A stretch of 64,000 nucleotides of DNA from assembly GCA_023053545.1 (NCBI GenBank), contig JAKZAN010000057.1, positions 62,001-126,000 of the forward strand, written 5' to 3'. The notes beneath the pieces are model-generated. The model was given only the letters and a program-made list of their open reading frames with translations, made no database searches and was not told the origin of the DNA. Of the stretch, positions 12,617 through 24,523 are shown in pieces. Source of the DNA: Lepidurus packardi. Lineage: Eukaryota > Arthropoda > Branchiopoda > Notostraca > Triopsidae. A program made the position numbers and the translations under genes. Position 1 is the stretch's first letter, and each line of letters opens with the position of its first letter.

Positions 12617-13221
12617 CAAAAGGCTGGAAGCTTACGACGGGATCAATCGATTTAAAAAAAGGAATTACGTATGAAAAACCTGATGCTCCGGGTTACAAAG
12701 CGTAACCGTGTACTGTAAACTAATACACTACATATATGAATAACACTAATTATAAATCTTATAACGAGAAACTCAGACAAATAATTATAACATTATTTAA
12801 CGGACATATGTTTAAAAAGGACAAAAAAAACTTCATATTGATGTGTCCCTTGCAATCCCGAATAAAAGTTTTTGACACATTGTTTATCACATTGATCTCG
12901 TGCGTATTTTCTGTTCGCTGTGTTTTATTTTAATTTAAAATGTTTGCTTCGTAAAGCTATTGAACCCTATAAGCTGGCTATGTTACGTTTACTTTTGAAA
13001 AGGAAATTCTTTAAAAATTGAGTCTCAATCTGAATTTTACCACGTCCGTTCTACGTTTCTTCTCGACTCGGAAGTGAGAAATATCCACATCCTTCCTCCG
13101 GCAAAAATCGAAGCATAACACTGTTTTACCTTTTTGCTTTTTGTCCATAAATCTTTTGACTCCCAACTACGCACATTTAGTGACACTGTGTTGCAAAGAA
13201 ACTAAATTGGAAACATTCTGA
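12617..13221. other. Intergenic AT-rich spacer
   Basis: Sequence between the end of the duplication and the next gene. No ORF with a recognisable domain and no RNA gene seen. It presumably holds the promoter of the cysteine-rich gene, but I could not assign a TATA box. Confidence 0.5.
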
Positions 13222-14438
13222 ATGAATCGCGAAGCATTTCCTAGATCAGCACTTTTCTTTCTGGTCTTGTGTAGCATTCTCGCAACGAGTGAAAGTCAAT
13301 CACGGATAAAAGATGGAATATCTACTCTAAACAGTAACATCTCCTTTTAACCATTTCAACATGTTTAACAAATAAAAGCTTAGGTTACTATTCCGCTGTA
13401 AGTGAATGGCTGCAAGAATGCGCGCCAAAAACTTCGCTAAGAAACACAGGCCAAGTTAGCACAATATTATTACAAAGTTCATTAATTATAAGAAGAATGA
13501 ATGATAACTTCTAAATTAGGAATTGATTAACCTAAGCCAGTGCATATTCAGCCAAGCAACTCTCCACGCAGTCGATGCAGTCACGCAGCTATTTACAGCA
13601 TTCACGCTTGGTGACCCTATCGCTAAACTTCGGTCATTTTGCACGTAAGTCTTTTTTTTTTAAGAGAATCCATTTACAATAAAAACTAGAAAAAAATGGT
13701 TACATTACAAACTAACATTGTCAAGGAGAGCTATCTAAGAGCGGAACATATGTAATGCTAACAGTGCAAGCAGGAGTCCGAACGAGTTTGTATTAAAACG
13801 CTTTCACTCTATTATTCAGATTACGAAACCTGATCTTGCCCTGCTTCAACCAGACGTTCGGCAATGGATTCAAATGCTTGGATTCTTTTAACGAAAGAGT
13901 AGCTTGGAACTCGTCTTGGCAAGCCGCAAGGAGCGGTTTTGAGTATATCTGCGATCCTCAAGAACAACGAATCAGTCGTAAGTCTTAATCAGTCCAAATT
14001 ACTTTTTCCCCTTTTTTAAAAAATAATTGCGATCGAATCAAGGACTTTCTGACCCACAAACTCTTAACTGCTTCGGTAATCTTGAATTACTACCTTGCCT
14101 TACACAAACCCTACCGGTGAAGGACATCGTCAAGTACCTGACCAGCCCGGATCAGCTCAAATGCCAGTAATGTACCCTCCTCTTAACCAAATAAATTTAG
14201 ACCGTAATTATAGAAGATTAACACTTGTTTCTATAGAAAAACACGGTTGATCTATAATTGCCTTAAAAGTGAATTGAAACAATGTCATCGGTATAAGGCC
14301 CACAACGATGTCCAGGGTCTCATTCAAAAATTGTTTGAAATCAGTACATGCAACAGTGCTTCATCTTCAAATCAACTGTTTACCTTCCTATATGTCAGCT
14401 TAAGTGCGATATTCACCCTCAAATTGTGCTATTTTTAA
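13222..14438 (+). CDS. Secreted cysteine-rich protein, six exons, function unknown
   Basis: I spliced 13222-13333, 13384-13454, 13520-13644, 13820-13977, 14043-14166 and 14237-14438. Phases agree at every junction and the product is 263 residues. The donor at 13455 (GTTAGC) is weak; the rest are ordinary. The first residues MNREAFPRSALFFLVLCSIL look like a signal peptide. The middle carries evenly spread cysteines with conserved-looking blocks such as CFNQTFGNGFKC and NCFGNLELLPC. The last 20 residues (LFTFLYVSLSAIFTLKLCYF) are hydrophobic, like a GPI-anchor signal or a C-terminal membrane segment. The cysteine layout recalls small haemolymph proteins of the DUF19/27-kDa glycoprotein type, but that is only an impression. 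The gene converges on the IFRD gene. Confidence 0.65.
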
Positions 14439-14853
14439 ATCTCAATTAAATTTATATGCTTCAAACTTAATTTTCACACTTAACTTTGAAGGCACAATTT
14501 GTCCCAGAATAAATTTCAAAATAGATTTCAAAATTTTAAAATAAATTTCAAAATAAATGTGAAATAAGTTATCAAACGAGAGCAAGTTAGCGCAATTCAC
14601 TGTATCAAACATGCGTTTTACACCGAAACTCCTTAAAATCCCAAGGCCGCCCCACACCTCCAGAAAAGAGAAAATCAATACAGCAACTTTTTCCTTCTAC
14701 ATTTTTTCCTTTTACAATTAATATAAAAAAATAGGATATTTACGGTACTAAACTTGACCAATTTTCAGACAAAAAAAATAGCTCAAGACTACAGAAACTG
14801 ACTTAAAAACTTTCGTTTAATTTCGTTCCCTTGATTCCAGTTAAGTTAACCAA
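14439..14853. other. Convergent intergenic region between two genes
   Basis: AT-rich 3' flanks of the cysteine-rich gene (+) and IFRD (-). It contains AATAAA-type motifs near 14510-14560, including a short repeated aaataaatttcaaaat stretch. Nothing else seen. Confidence 0.5.
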
Positions 14854-16544
14854 TCAGAACATAGCTACACGTTTGTCCCTATTTTTAGATCTCGCCACAG
14901 ACCTCGCTTTAAAGGCAGCCATATTCATATAATTCTAAAAGGGGACAAAATATATTTTAAAAAATAGTAAAATTATTCTCCTTATGAACTGCAAGTCCTT
15001 AAAACCGAAAATTTAAAGACTCTTACCCTAGTTGACTTAGGAATTTTGCTCACGACACCTTCCCCGACCACCAAGGGTGACCCCAATCCAAAAATATCGC
15101 GAAGGAACTCGTTTTCGGTCAAATGTAAATTCATTCCAGATCCGAGCAACTGCAGAAGGCAAAAGTTAGAAAACTCTACGAACTTTACAACTGTTTCTTT
15201 ACAGAGCAAAACGCATCATACTGATGCTTCCGAGTCCACGAATCCAATTCCAAGACCTCTTTTCCAAATTTAACCTTGATTTCAGGCACTTCATTTTCCT
15301 ATATCCCCAAAAAATCATTTGAATTCACTATTAACGTAATACGATCTAAGAAATGAAAAATTTTACCTCCACAGCCCTCAAGATGTCCCTAAAACTGGAT
15401 CGTTGCTGTTTTCGGTCCTTTTTGGCTCTGTATTTATGCGAATCGGTCGCTAACTGCCGTAATTTGCTACACAGTTCGTCAACTTCAGAAACCTTCTCTA
15501 CTTCTTCTTCAAACCCATAGGTTTCGTCAAACTCCCTTCCTCCCTCATAAAGCAAGGCAATAGCCTCGCCTGAAACGATCCTCAAATCCACATCAGGCGA
15601 TTCCAAGAGCCGCGAGAATTTCGCGATATGTGTTTGGCATACGCTGTAAACTTGGCGTGCTCCTAAGAGCGTCAAGAGCAAATTCCAAGCTGCTACTGCT
15701 GAGGTGTACAAACGAGCCAGTTCGGGTGAGGCGTTGGAAGCAGTACCGGGTGTAAATGCGCTAAATATCGTTTCGAAGGTCTTCAGAGCAGTGCTAACCT
15801 CTTCTACATCATTCGAAGCCAAAAAAGAAGATAAACCTAGAGTGGTGCAGCATTGTGCGCGGGCAGGTAAGGGGGCACTGGGGTCCAAGGCAATTTGGGT
15901 GAGTATGGGCTTAAATTCACGATAAACGCTCTCAGCTTCCCCAGTTGCTCCCAATTGAAGGCACAATAAGACGCCTAGCTTGGCTGCCGCTTCTTGCTCA
16001 GCACCCCGCCCCTTTTTTAAACCGCGCTCTACGCAATCCATCAAGGTCATTCGTCTGCCCAACACAAACTCGGGCAGATACTTCATGGAGAACGCTTTGC
16101 ATAGGATTTCAAAAGACGACGCGCGGCCTTGGGACGATTTCTGGGTCGTCAAATCTATGGCATCTTTCAACTTATCTTCCAAAATTTCTATTTGGCTCCT
16201 TTCATCGACTTCAGCGTCTTAAAACAGAGAACGTATTAGTTAAACAAGAATTTAAATGAGTGTTTAGTTACTTTCGTCGCCTTTGATGCTTTTGTGGTCC
16301 GAAAAGGTGCTGGTAATGCTACCAGTCTCTGCCAACGATTCCTCATCAATATCAGAATATGCATCAAGTTTTTCACTACGTTGCTTACTACCTGATTCGG
16401 GTATTTAAGAAACATCTAGTGATGAGTCTGTGCAAACCATAGCGACAATTCAATTTGAGGTAAAACAAACTTACTTGGGACTGAATCTAGGGAAAGGGCT
16501 GACGCTTCTGATTTCCCTTTCTTTCCCCCACTCTTTTTCGGCAT
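14854..16544 (-). CDS. Interferon-related developmental regulator (IFRD1/2, Tis7) homologue
   Basis: Complete six-exon gene read on the minus strand: 16544-16475, 16391-16272, 16217-15367, 15298-15203, 15149-15027 and 14934-14854. Phases agree throughout and the product is 446 residues, close to the roughly 440-450 of animal IFRD proteins. It starts MPKKSGGKKGKSEAS, then an acidic serine-rich stretch. The large exon encodes the helical IFRD repeat domain (RASSFEILCKAFSMKYLPEF; SSFRDILRAVE). The last exons hold the C-terminal IFRD domain (LGSGMNLHLTENEFLRDIFG) and end AAFKARSVARSKNRDKRVAM. Family members are transcription co-regulators and have been linked to ribosome binding and translational control. 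The head-to-head distance to jun is about 0.9 kb. Confidence 0.9.
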
Positions 16545-17317
16545 TTTGGCCAACAATGAAAGCTGGAAATGAATGCGGATCAGGAAGGCAGTAGCTTGAC
16601 TATAAAACTGAGACTAACACTTGATACCAACTTAATTAAGACACGATTGGAATTAACAGGCAAGTTCACAAGCATGTTGTTTTTAGCTCAAGAATGAAAC
16701 TGCGAATGTCGACGATTGCGACACTGATTCGAAATCTTGAACCCCGTACGGCTATTGCGCCGTAAAAATGCAAGAGACGAAACCCGAATCACAAAATTTT
16801 GGACATTTTTGCCATAAGTTTTTGGTTCTTCAGGTATGCGGCGTACAAACCAATAAAAACGGAAAACTCGGAAAAGGTTATCAAGTTGATCTTTACAAGA
16901 TCCCGAATCAAATGAGACTAAACTTGAATTCGAAAGTTGACCGTTGTTCTCTCAAAGTGAAAGTTGGTCAGACATGATAAAAAGCCTTCGTTGTGCTACA
17001 AAAGATCCCTTACGTAAACTATATAGGCAATCGAGACTAAAACTACTTATAAACAAAGACCAACTAAAATATGTTTACATTTTCTGTTATCGTCGAGGAA
17101 AAAAGCGCCTAGACTTGCCAGAACCCGCAATTCGTAAGTTCGTAATATAAACAAAAGCAAATTGCTCGTCTGCGCTCATTTATCTGCCTTCGTTTTCCAT
17201 TCTTCTAATAGCTTATCCACTGAGCAGTCGAATCCGCGCAGCCCAAGAACCTAATTTTCGTCCGTTTTTTGACTCCGTCCTCTTGCCCTTTCCCTTCCAT
17301 TGGCTTTCGCTTACCCC
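16545..17317. other. Divergent intergenic region between IFRD and jun
   Basis: Contains the IFRD 5' flank and the distal jun promoter. Short ORFs here have no recognisable domain. A CCAAT box in reverse (ATTGG) lies at 17299-17303. Confidence 0.5.
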
Positions 17318-17424
17318 TGACGTCAGCGTCGGCCAATCGAAACCTGTAGCTACACGTCAGCTTCCGAGAATAGCGTGGGTGAGTCAGACGTATAAGCCAA
17401 CGGGGCCAGTCGTTCTGTGACTCA
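17318..17424 (+). promoter_or_regulatory. jun promoter with CRE, two AP-1 sites, CCAAT and TATA
   Basis: A perfect CRE/ATF site TGACGTCA lies at 17318-17325, a CCAAT box near 17332, an AP-1 site TGAGTCA at 17380-17386, a TATA-like TATAAG at 17391-17396 and a second AP-1 site TGACTCA at 17418-17424, close to the expected start of transcription. This arrangement fits the known positive autoregulation of c-jun by Jun dimers (family knowledge). Use of these sites here is inferred. Confidence 0.7.
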
Positions 17425-17590
17425 TTTCCAAGCAAGTGGTTGTAGCGAGTGGAACTTGTCTCTTACGCCAATCCCTCTTTCAAATTTCTGTTGTTTATAT
17501 TCAGTTTTAAATGTGTTTCAGTTCCCGTTGAGCTACGGACCAGCTAGTTAGGATTTTTACGTGCTACCGCGTTGCAAAAATTTGGTTACC

Positions 17591-18511
17591 ATGGAAACCA
17601 CCTTCTATGAAGACCACATGCAGATGCAATATAGCGCACCGCGCGAGGATTTACGGAAACGACTCACTTTGGACCTCAACAGCCCCCGTTTGGCCAAAAA
17701 GCCTCGTTTTGACGTCTTGTTGTCGTCCCCAGACTTGCATATGCTCAAACTAGGTTCGCCTGAGCTTGAAAAGCTCATTATGCAGCAAAATGGACTCGTG
17801 ACCTCGACGCCAACTCCGGGTCAGTTTTTGTTCCCAAACCCGAAATCTGTCACCCAAGAACAGGAACTCTATGCTCGGGGCTTCGTAGAGGCTCTAGCGG
17901 AGCTCCATCAGCAAAATGAACAACAACCTGGGCCCAATACGAGCCAAATGAACCCCACATCCGTATCGTCATCATCTAGCCTCGACATAATCACCTCTTC
18001 CTCCATGGGCTCCTCCACCCACCCTACGTATACGTACACCAACCTGGGGGGCGGTGCTTCCCATTCCCACCTGTCAGGCGGGAATTCTGTGGCGGGAAAC
18101 TCAAATCCGACCATTTCCGGGTCATCCTTACCCGGAATCATCCCCATCACTTCCACTTCGAGTCAGTCGTCCTTATACGAGACTCAAACTCAACAGTTCC
18201 CCGCCTTGGTGAAAGAAGAACCCCTGACGATCTCCACCTCACCTCCCATGTCTCCTATCGACATGGAATCGCAAGAGAAAATCAAACTGGAACGGAAGAG
18301 GCAGCGGAATCGCGTTGCGGCTTCCAAGTGTCGGCGGCGAAAGTTGGAACGTATCGCCAAATTGGAAGATAAAGTGCGACAGTTGAAAAATGAGAACTCA
18401 GACTTAGCGACCGTTATGCACAAACTACGTGACCAGGTCTGCAGTCTTAAGCAGCAAGTAATGGAGCATTACAACAGCGGATGTCAAATTGTGCTGAATT
18501 CGCAATTTTAA
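17591..18511 (+). CDS. jun: Jun, AP-1 bZIP transcription factor
   Basis: Intronless ORF of 306 residues. I chose the ATG at 17591 ([10 protein letters not shown]) because it has a strong Kozak context (ttaccATGg) and matches the N terminus of animal Jun proteins; the frame is also open for ten codons upstream. [15 protein letters not shown] is the conserved delta/JNK-docking neighbourhood and [17 protein letters not shown] the following conserved block. The middle is rich in S, T and G. The basic region ([20 protein letters not shown]) is at about residues 234-253, followed by a leucine zipper with heptad leucines and the typical end of the family. Animal jun genes are normally intronless, so this is not a retrocopy sign. 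It binds TGACTCA/TGACGTCA as a homodimer or with Fos/ATF. Confidence 0.95.
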   Translation: METTFYEDHMQMQYSAPREDLRKRLTLDLNSPRLAKKPRFDVLLSSPDLHMLKLGSPELEKLIMQQNGLVTSTPTPGQFLFPNPKSVTQEQELYARGFVEALAELHQQNEQQPGPNTSQMNPTSVSSSSSLDIITSSSMGSSTHPTYTYTNLGGGASHSHLSGGNSVAGNSNPTISGSSLPGIIPITSTSSQSSLYETQTQQFPALVKEEPLTISTSPPMSPIDMESQEKIKLERKRQRNRVAASKCRRRKLERIAKLEDKVRQLKNENSDLATVMHKLRDQVCSLKQQVMEHYNSGCQIVLNSQF

Positions 18512-19810
18512 TGTGGAGAAAAGTGAACGTATTGGGGATCTTTTTGCATTTACTTTTCAGAAAAGAAATCGGGTATTTTTTGGCCGTTTTTCCGAAGAGC
18601 TCGGATTCCTAATTTTAACTCTGCTGACGTCAGCTAAGGGAAAAAACTTGACCGCAAAGCCAAGAAACGCAGAAAAAGAAGTTTTTAAAACTTGGGGAAA
18701 GAAAAAATACGTCTTTGAGTGGGAACTTTGCCCAAAATGCGTTGAAAACAGGGAAAACGGATCTTCCGGCTGGCATTAAATATATACACACACACAAAAA
18801 CACAACTTTCATGTGATATCCGAGTCCCGCAAAGCAAAGAAAGTGAAAGCTATGTGAGAAATTACCGCTTTTTTCTAGTCGGACAAGTTGGAATTCGAAG
18901 AAAGTTTTAAAAGGGACGTGGAACCATTTCTGCCTTGTTCTTTTTTTTTCAAATGTTTTAATTACGCAAAACTCTATGCAAGTTTTGTTAAGGAAACAAG
19001 CGCACATTTTTTTTAACCATGAAAGTCGCTTAAATTGTCCGCACAGCAAAAGATAAGGAAAAGAAATCATGGAAAAAATATTGTATTTTTTTAAGCGATT
19101 GAACATTTGATGAATTGAACATTTGGCCTTTCGGGCGAAAGTGATACGCCCCAACCTTGGAAAAAAATAAGAGTTGAAGACAAAGAAATTTTGGAAAATT
19201 TTGTGGAAAAATAAGGGAAGGAAGGCCCAATTTTTTCATTTTGCTAATGCTTCCTATTTACCAAAACCACTTTTGTACCGGAGTTATTTTGACGAATAAA
19301 GAAGTTATGAAGACGAATATTTTTGGGCTTAAAAGTTAATTGGAACCTAAAAGTATGCTTACAAGTATGCAGTTTTGTTTGTTATAAGAGTTATAATTTC
19401 TTACGATACCAGATTTTAGGATATTTCAGACCAGATTTAGCCCTCATCTTCTACAAAGAGATATTGATCGGGGGAGGCGGAGTAAAGAGGCAATGCGATA
19501 ATTGTGGGCCCCCTTTTCCGTGGTACTATAAAGTCAATGGCTTGGAACGAAAAACGGAGTAAGAGCACAACATGCTCCCCTAGCAAGTAGCCACGTTGTT
19601 ACAAAGGGGGGTACGAATAGGTAAATGGGGTAGTAGATCCCTGAGGCAAAAATCAATACCACGCTGCATCCACGAGGATCCAAAGCCGCGTTCGTTTATA
19701 TTTAAACTACTAAAATTTCCTTGATTTACGCTTATAAGCGTTCGTTTTAATTTAAATTTTGAAAGTGTACGGAAGTCAACTTGGAAAGTCGAGAGTCCAA
19801 AACGAACGGT
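18512..19810. other. jun 3' UTR and downstream spacer
   Basis: Another perfect TGACGTCA lies at 18625-18632 in the 3' UTR. A candidate poly(A) signal AATAAA lies at 19295-19300. The ORFs seen on either strand have no recognisable domain. Confidence 0.5.
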
Positions 19811-20848
19811 GTTTGCACCGTTAATGCCCAAAAGCTCTCATAATGGCGCTCGGGTCGTATTACGCAATTAGAACGCAGCTGTGGCTGGTAGCAGCCCCTA
19901 AGGAAGCCTCTCCTGTTGGCGTTTAGCGTGTTTTGTCAGAATAAGTGTCTTAAAAAGTGGAACTTTTTGGAAGTTTTAGAGGTAAGAAATAAGTAGGGAA
20001 TATTCGCATTCGCTTAGACTTAATTAATGTACCAAGTTTAACCTCTAAGTATGCCAGTTAAGCCCGTTCTTGCCATTTTTAAGAGCGATAACAGGCTGTC
20101 CGTTGCCTCCACACTCCAACGTTTAGACAACATTTAGATTTTCTAAACAAACGAAATGTTTAGAAAAAATGAAGGATTTTTGTATTTTCACTTTTTTTTT
20201 CTATTTAACATAAGGAGAGCTTACTAGCATACAATGGGATAGAGTGGCGCGTTGAAATTGGCGTAATAAACTGCACATGGTAAGCGTTCACTTTTGCGGG
20301 GAATTTTTCAGCACGATAGTGGAAAAACTTCAGTACTTTCCAGTTTCATTGCCATTTTTTATTGGTAGATTGGTTTGATTTCCATTTGATACTATTTAAT
20401 TTAATGCTATTTAAACATTATTCGTGCAATACATGCTAGCTTTAATTTGGTAATAAGATATCAATAATTGTTTTCATAGAGTTTTTGTTTCTCTTGGCAA
20501 ATAGGTACCGCCCAGGGCAGCTAACTTTGCAGTGAACCAGCAGCCTTTTTGCAGCCATCTGGGTTCTTCTCTGCGTTGTACTTTTGTTGAGTTTGTCTGG
20601 ATTCTTCAAAGGTTGTTTTAGCCGAGAGTGTTCGTGTCCTGACACGAGGTGTCTGAGCTGCTGCTAAATTTGGTAATAGGATATGAATAATTGTTTTCAT
20701 AGAGTTTTTGTTTCTCTTGGCCGATAGGTACCGCCCAGGGCAGCTAACTTTGCAGTGAACCAGCAGCATTTTTTGCAGCCATCTGGGTTCTTCTCTTCGT
20801 TGTACTCTTGTTGAGTTTGTCTGGATTCTTCAAAGGTTGTTTTAGTTC
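19811..20848 (+). repeat. Interspersed repeat with 222-bp tandem units, copy 1
   Basis: Starts gtttgcaccgttaatgcc and carries about 630 bp of unique-looking sequence. It ends in about 1.8 copies of a 221-223-bp unit (tttggtaataagatat ... cagctgctgctaaa). The whole repeat recurs at 23221-24523. Open frames on the minus strand inside the units change frame from unit to unit because 223 is not a multiple of three, so I do not treat them as genes. Confidence 0.85.
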
Positions 20849-20899
20849 TTTTTAAGAAATTCACAAGTCCGGATTCTAACCTCTTTTCTTGTTTTCTTG

Positions 20900-22620
20900 T
20901 AGGAATCCGCTTGGGTGCTGTTAATCCCTATGAAGAGTTACGTATTTATGGCAATGACATTGTCCTGACTTATCGAAACCAGAGTCAATATGGGAATTTA
21001 GACCCTCACATCTTCGCAGTCGCAGATGAAGCTTATACGAAACTTGAAAGGTTCAGATTTTCCCTCTATTTGATTCCTTTTTACAATAAATTCCTCATTT
21101 TGTAAAAAAAAAAAAAAAAAAAAAAATGGGCGATTTTTTGTTGCAGAGAGAACCGAAACCAGTCCATCATTGTGTCAGGAGAGTCAGGAGCAGGCAAAAC
21201 TGTTTCTGCCAAGTACGCAATTCGTTATTTTGCCCCTGTCGGAGGTTCTGCCACTGAAACGCAAGAGGAGAGGACATTTTTGGCTTCGAATCCCATTATG
21301 GAGGTAAATATACTTCATTTTTGTTATTTTTCCTTTGAAAAAGTGGCAAAAAGCAGGGGAAAAAATGAACGGGGAGCACAGTAAGCTTGTAAATTGGTTA
21401 TCTTTGGCAGGCGATTGGGAATGCGAAAACGACGAGAAACGATAACAGTTCCCGATTTGGCAAATATATCGAAATCAACTTATATGGAAATAGGCAAATA
21501 TATGGAAATCGACTTTAACAGTCTATATCATAATACGGGAGCAAACATACGGACGTATTTACTCGAAAAGTCACGGGTGGTCTTCCACTCGAACCAGGAA
21601 CGGAATTACCACATCTTTTACCAGTTATATGCTGCTGCTAGTCTTCCCGAGTACCAGGATGTACGCTTAGGTGGGTCGATATGCTCTTCTTTTGCTTTTA
21701 TGTAGCGTTAAATGCAATTTTATTGCGTTTTGAATCGTTTTTTTATTTTTATTGTCATTAAGACAGCTTTCATTACACGAACCAGGGCGGGAGTCCTTAC
21801 CTTGATGGGGTAAAGGATTTGGGGTAGTTCACGCACACCAATCGCGCCTTCCATTCATTGGGCTTTAATGATGAGATCCAGAAGAACATTTTCAGGATTT
21901 TGGGGGCTATGTTGCACCTAGGAAATGTGCAGATCCAAGAAGCGGATCAAGAGAACTGCACCACCCATGTTTAAAAGTATTTATGTTTCAAGCACTCTTT
22001 AAGAAGAATTTTCGAGTTCTTGTAGTTCCATTTATTAAGATATTATTTTTAGCGTCCTGATACTCCTGGTTGATTCCTGCCACGTAATGGGTTTGAAATT
22101 GAATATAAAGAGGATTTGCGTAAATGGTTGCGTTAGCGCTAGATTGTTACTAAGCGAGAAATGGTTACAAAGCCATTGAACCTAAAAGAGGTAAAAAGCG
22201 CTCAATTTTGTCCTTTCAAATAAAAAATAGTCAACATATAAAGTCAAAATGTCGACTTTTTCTTTTGTTTCAGGCGATATGTCCGCGTGACGCCCTAACT
22301 AAGCATATTTATTGGCCTTTATTTTAAAAAAATGTGTCCCTGATCAACAAATCTTTGGCTAGTAATGTCACATCCTTGCGGTTTATCGGCGTCTTGGATA
22401 TCTACGGGTTGGATATCTACTTTACCTAATAGCCGCTCGATTTGCAGGTATTCGTGTTTGGGTACAAAAAGAAAAACCGAAAAGATATTTATGTGATTTT
22501 TTTGCTAGTCACCAATTGACAGCAGCAACTTGAGGATATAGTCAACGTTTTGGAAGATATCGTGCCACCCTTATGACCGCACTACAGGCAAGTAATCCGT
22601 CGTTTTGATCAATTTATTAT
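20900..22620 (+). pseudogene. Myosin V heavy-chain motor domain, decayed gene with introns
   Basis: Fragments of the class V myosin head appear in the right order. GAVNPYEELRIYG and DPHIFAVADEAY come first, then the P-loop [20 protein letters not shown] after an intron, then [26 protein letters not shown] (switch I area), [44 protein letters not shown] and FIGVLDIYG. Introns are still present, so this is a DNA copy. It is broken by a short duplication plus frameshift near 21460-21530, an in-frame TAG near 21825, and further stops after 21970. Later bits (22555-22720 and 22850-22990) look like duplicated remnants. It sits exactly between two direct copies of the 222-bp repeat element. Confidence 0.85.
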
Positions 22621-23220
22621 TAATTTAGAAACTCTAAGGCTTATTTACCAGTACATAAAGAAATGGCTTGAGTTAAACCTTTTGCTAGAATACCATTTTT
22701 ACATGGAGTTGGTAAACAGTTTATTTCTTACTTGGCTAATCGTTAGTTGATTGACTCATTTAAATTAGCTCCCTATAACTTATTTTTTGAATTAAATTAA
22801 ATTTAAAATCTCCTTTCATTCCCACCCATTTCAGAGAGCGCAGTTAAAGGAAACATTTGACTACAATTACATGGCAAATAACCGTCGTTTTGATCAATTT
22901 ATTATTAGCTTAGAATCGCTAAGGATTCATTACCAGTACATAATGAAATGGCCTGAGTTAGACCTTTTGCTAAAATACCATTTTTACGTTTAGTTGGGAA
23001 TCAGTTTATTTCTTACTTGGCTAATCGTTAGTTTATTGAATTATCTCAATTAGCTCTCTACAATTAATTTTTCTACAATTTCTCTACAATTTTTTTCATT
23101 TCATTTTAAATCTCATCCCATTCCCATCCATTTCAGAGAGCGCAGTTAAATTAAACAGTTAATTGTCATTATTGAAGAACTGAGTTAGGAAAAGGAAATA
23201 TTTCAAAACTAACTAGTTCT
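22621..23220. other. Degenerate tail of myosin pseudogene with internal duplication
   Basis: About 270 bp around 22590-22850 (tttgatcaatttattatta, tggcttgagttaaacctttt, gagagcgcagttaaa) recur with changes at 22890-23150. No intact coding sequence. Confidence 0.6.
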
Positions 23221-24523
23221 GTTTGCACCGTTAATGCCAAAAAGCTCTCATAATGGCGCTCGGGTCGTATTGCGCTATTAGAACGCAGCTGTGGCTGGGT
23301 GGCAGCCCCTAAGGAAGCCTCTCCTGTTGGCGTTTAGCGTGTTTTGTCAGAATAGGTGGCTTAAAAAGTAGAACTTTTTGGAAGTTTTAGAGGTAAGAAA
23401 CAAGTGGAGAATATTCGCATTCACTTAGATTTCATTAATGTACCAAGTTTAACGTATAAGTATGCCAGTTAAGCCCGTTCTTGCCATTTTTAAGAGCGAT
23501 AACAGGCTGTCCGTTGCCTCCACACTCCAACGTTGTTCCAACGTTTAGTTTTTCTAAACAAACGAAATGTTTAGAAAAATGAAGGATTTTTGTATTTTCA
23601 CTTTTTTTCTATTTAACATAAGGAGAGCTTACTAGCATACAATGGGATAGAGTGGCGCGTTGAAATTGGCGTAATAAACTGCACATGGTAAGCGTTCACT
23701 TTTGCGGGGAATTTTTCAGCACGATAGTGGAAAAAGGTCATTACTTTCCAGTTTCATGGCCATTTTTTATTTGTAGATTGCTTTGGTTTCCATTTAATAC
23801 TATTTAATTTGATGCTATTTAAACATTATTCGTACAATGCATGCTAGCTTTAATATGGTAATTAGATATCAATAATTGTTTTCATAGAGTTTTTGTTTCT
23901 CTTGGCAAATAGGTACCGCCCAGGGCATCTAACTTTGCAGTGAACCAGCAGCCTTTTTGCTGCCATCTGGGTTCTTCTCTGCGTTGTACTTTTGTTGAGT
24001 TTGTCTGGATTCTTCAAAGGTTGTTTTAGCCGAGAGTGTTCGTGTCCTGACACGAGGTGTCTCATCTGCTGCTAAATTTGGTAATAAGATATGAATAATT
24101 GTTTTCATAGAGTTTTTGTTTCCCTTGGTAGATAGGTACCGCCAAGGGCAGCTAACTTTGCAGTGAACCAGCAGCCTTTTTGCAGCCATCTGGGTTCTTC
24201 TCTGCGTTGTACTTTTGTTGAGTTTGTCTGGATTCTTCAAAGGTTGTTTTAGCCGAGAGTGTTCGTGTCCTGACACGAGGTGTCTCAGCTGCTGCTAAAT
24301 TTGGTAATAAGATATGAATAATTGTTTTCATAGAGTTTTTGTTTCCCTTGGTAGATAGGTACCGCCAAGGGCAGCTAACTTTGCAGTGAACCAGCAGCCT
24401 TTTTGCAGCCATCTGGGTTCTTCTCTGCGTTGTACTTTTGTTGAGTTTGTCTGGATTCTTCAAAGGTTGTTTTAGCCGAGAGTGTTCGTGTCTTGACACG
24501 AGGTGTCTCAGCTGCTGCTAAAA
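23221..24523 (+). repeat. Interspersed repeat with 222-bp tandem units, copy 2
   Basis: Begins with the same gtttgcaccgttaatgcc as 19811. It follows copy 1 with small indels and then carries three consecutive units starting near 23853, 24075 and 24298. The last two units are almost identical, which suggests recent unit expansion. Central tandem repeats in a non-coding mobile repeat are typical of non-autonomous Helentron/DINE-like elements, but I could not match termini. Confidence 0.85.

Noticed and set aside
17908-18156. Minus-strand ORF inside jun
   Set aside because: Antisense shadow of the Ser/Gly-rich part of Jun.
20442-20769. Repeated minus-strand ORFs in the 222-bp units (also 23862-24647)
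   Set aside because: The unit length of 222-223 is not a multiple of three, so the frame changes from unit to unit; no start, domain or codon pattern supports coding.
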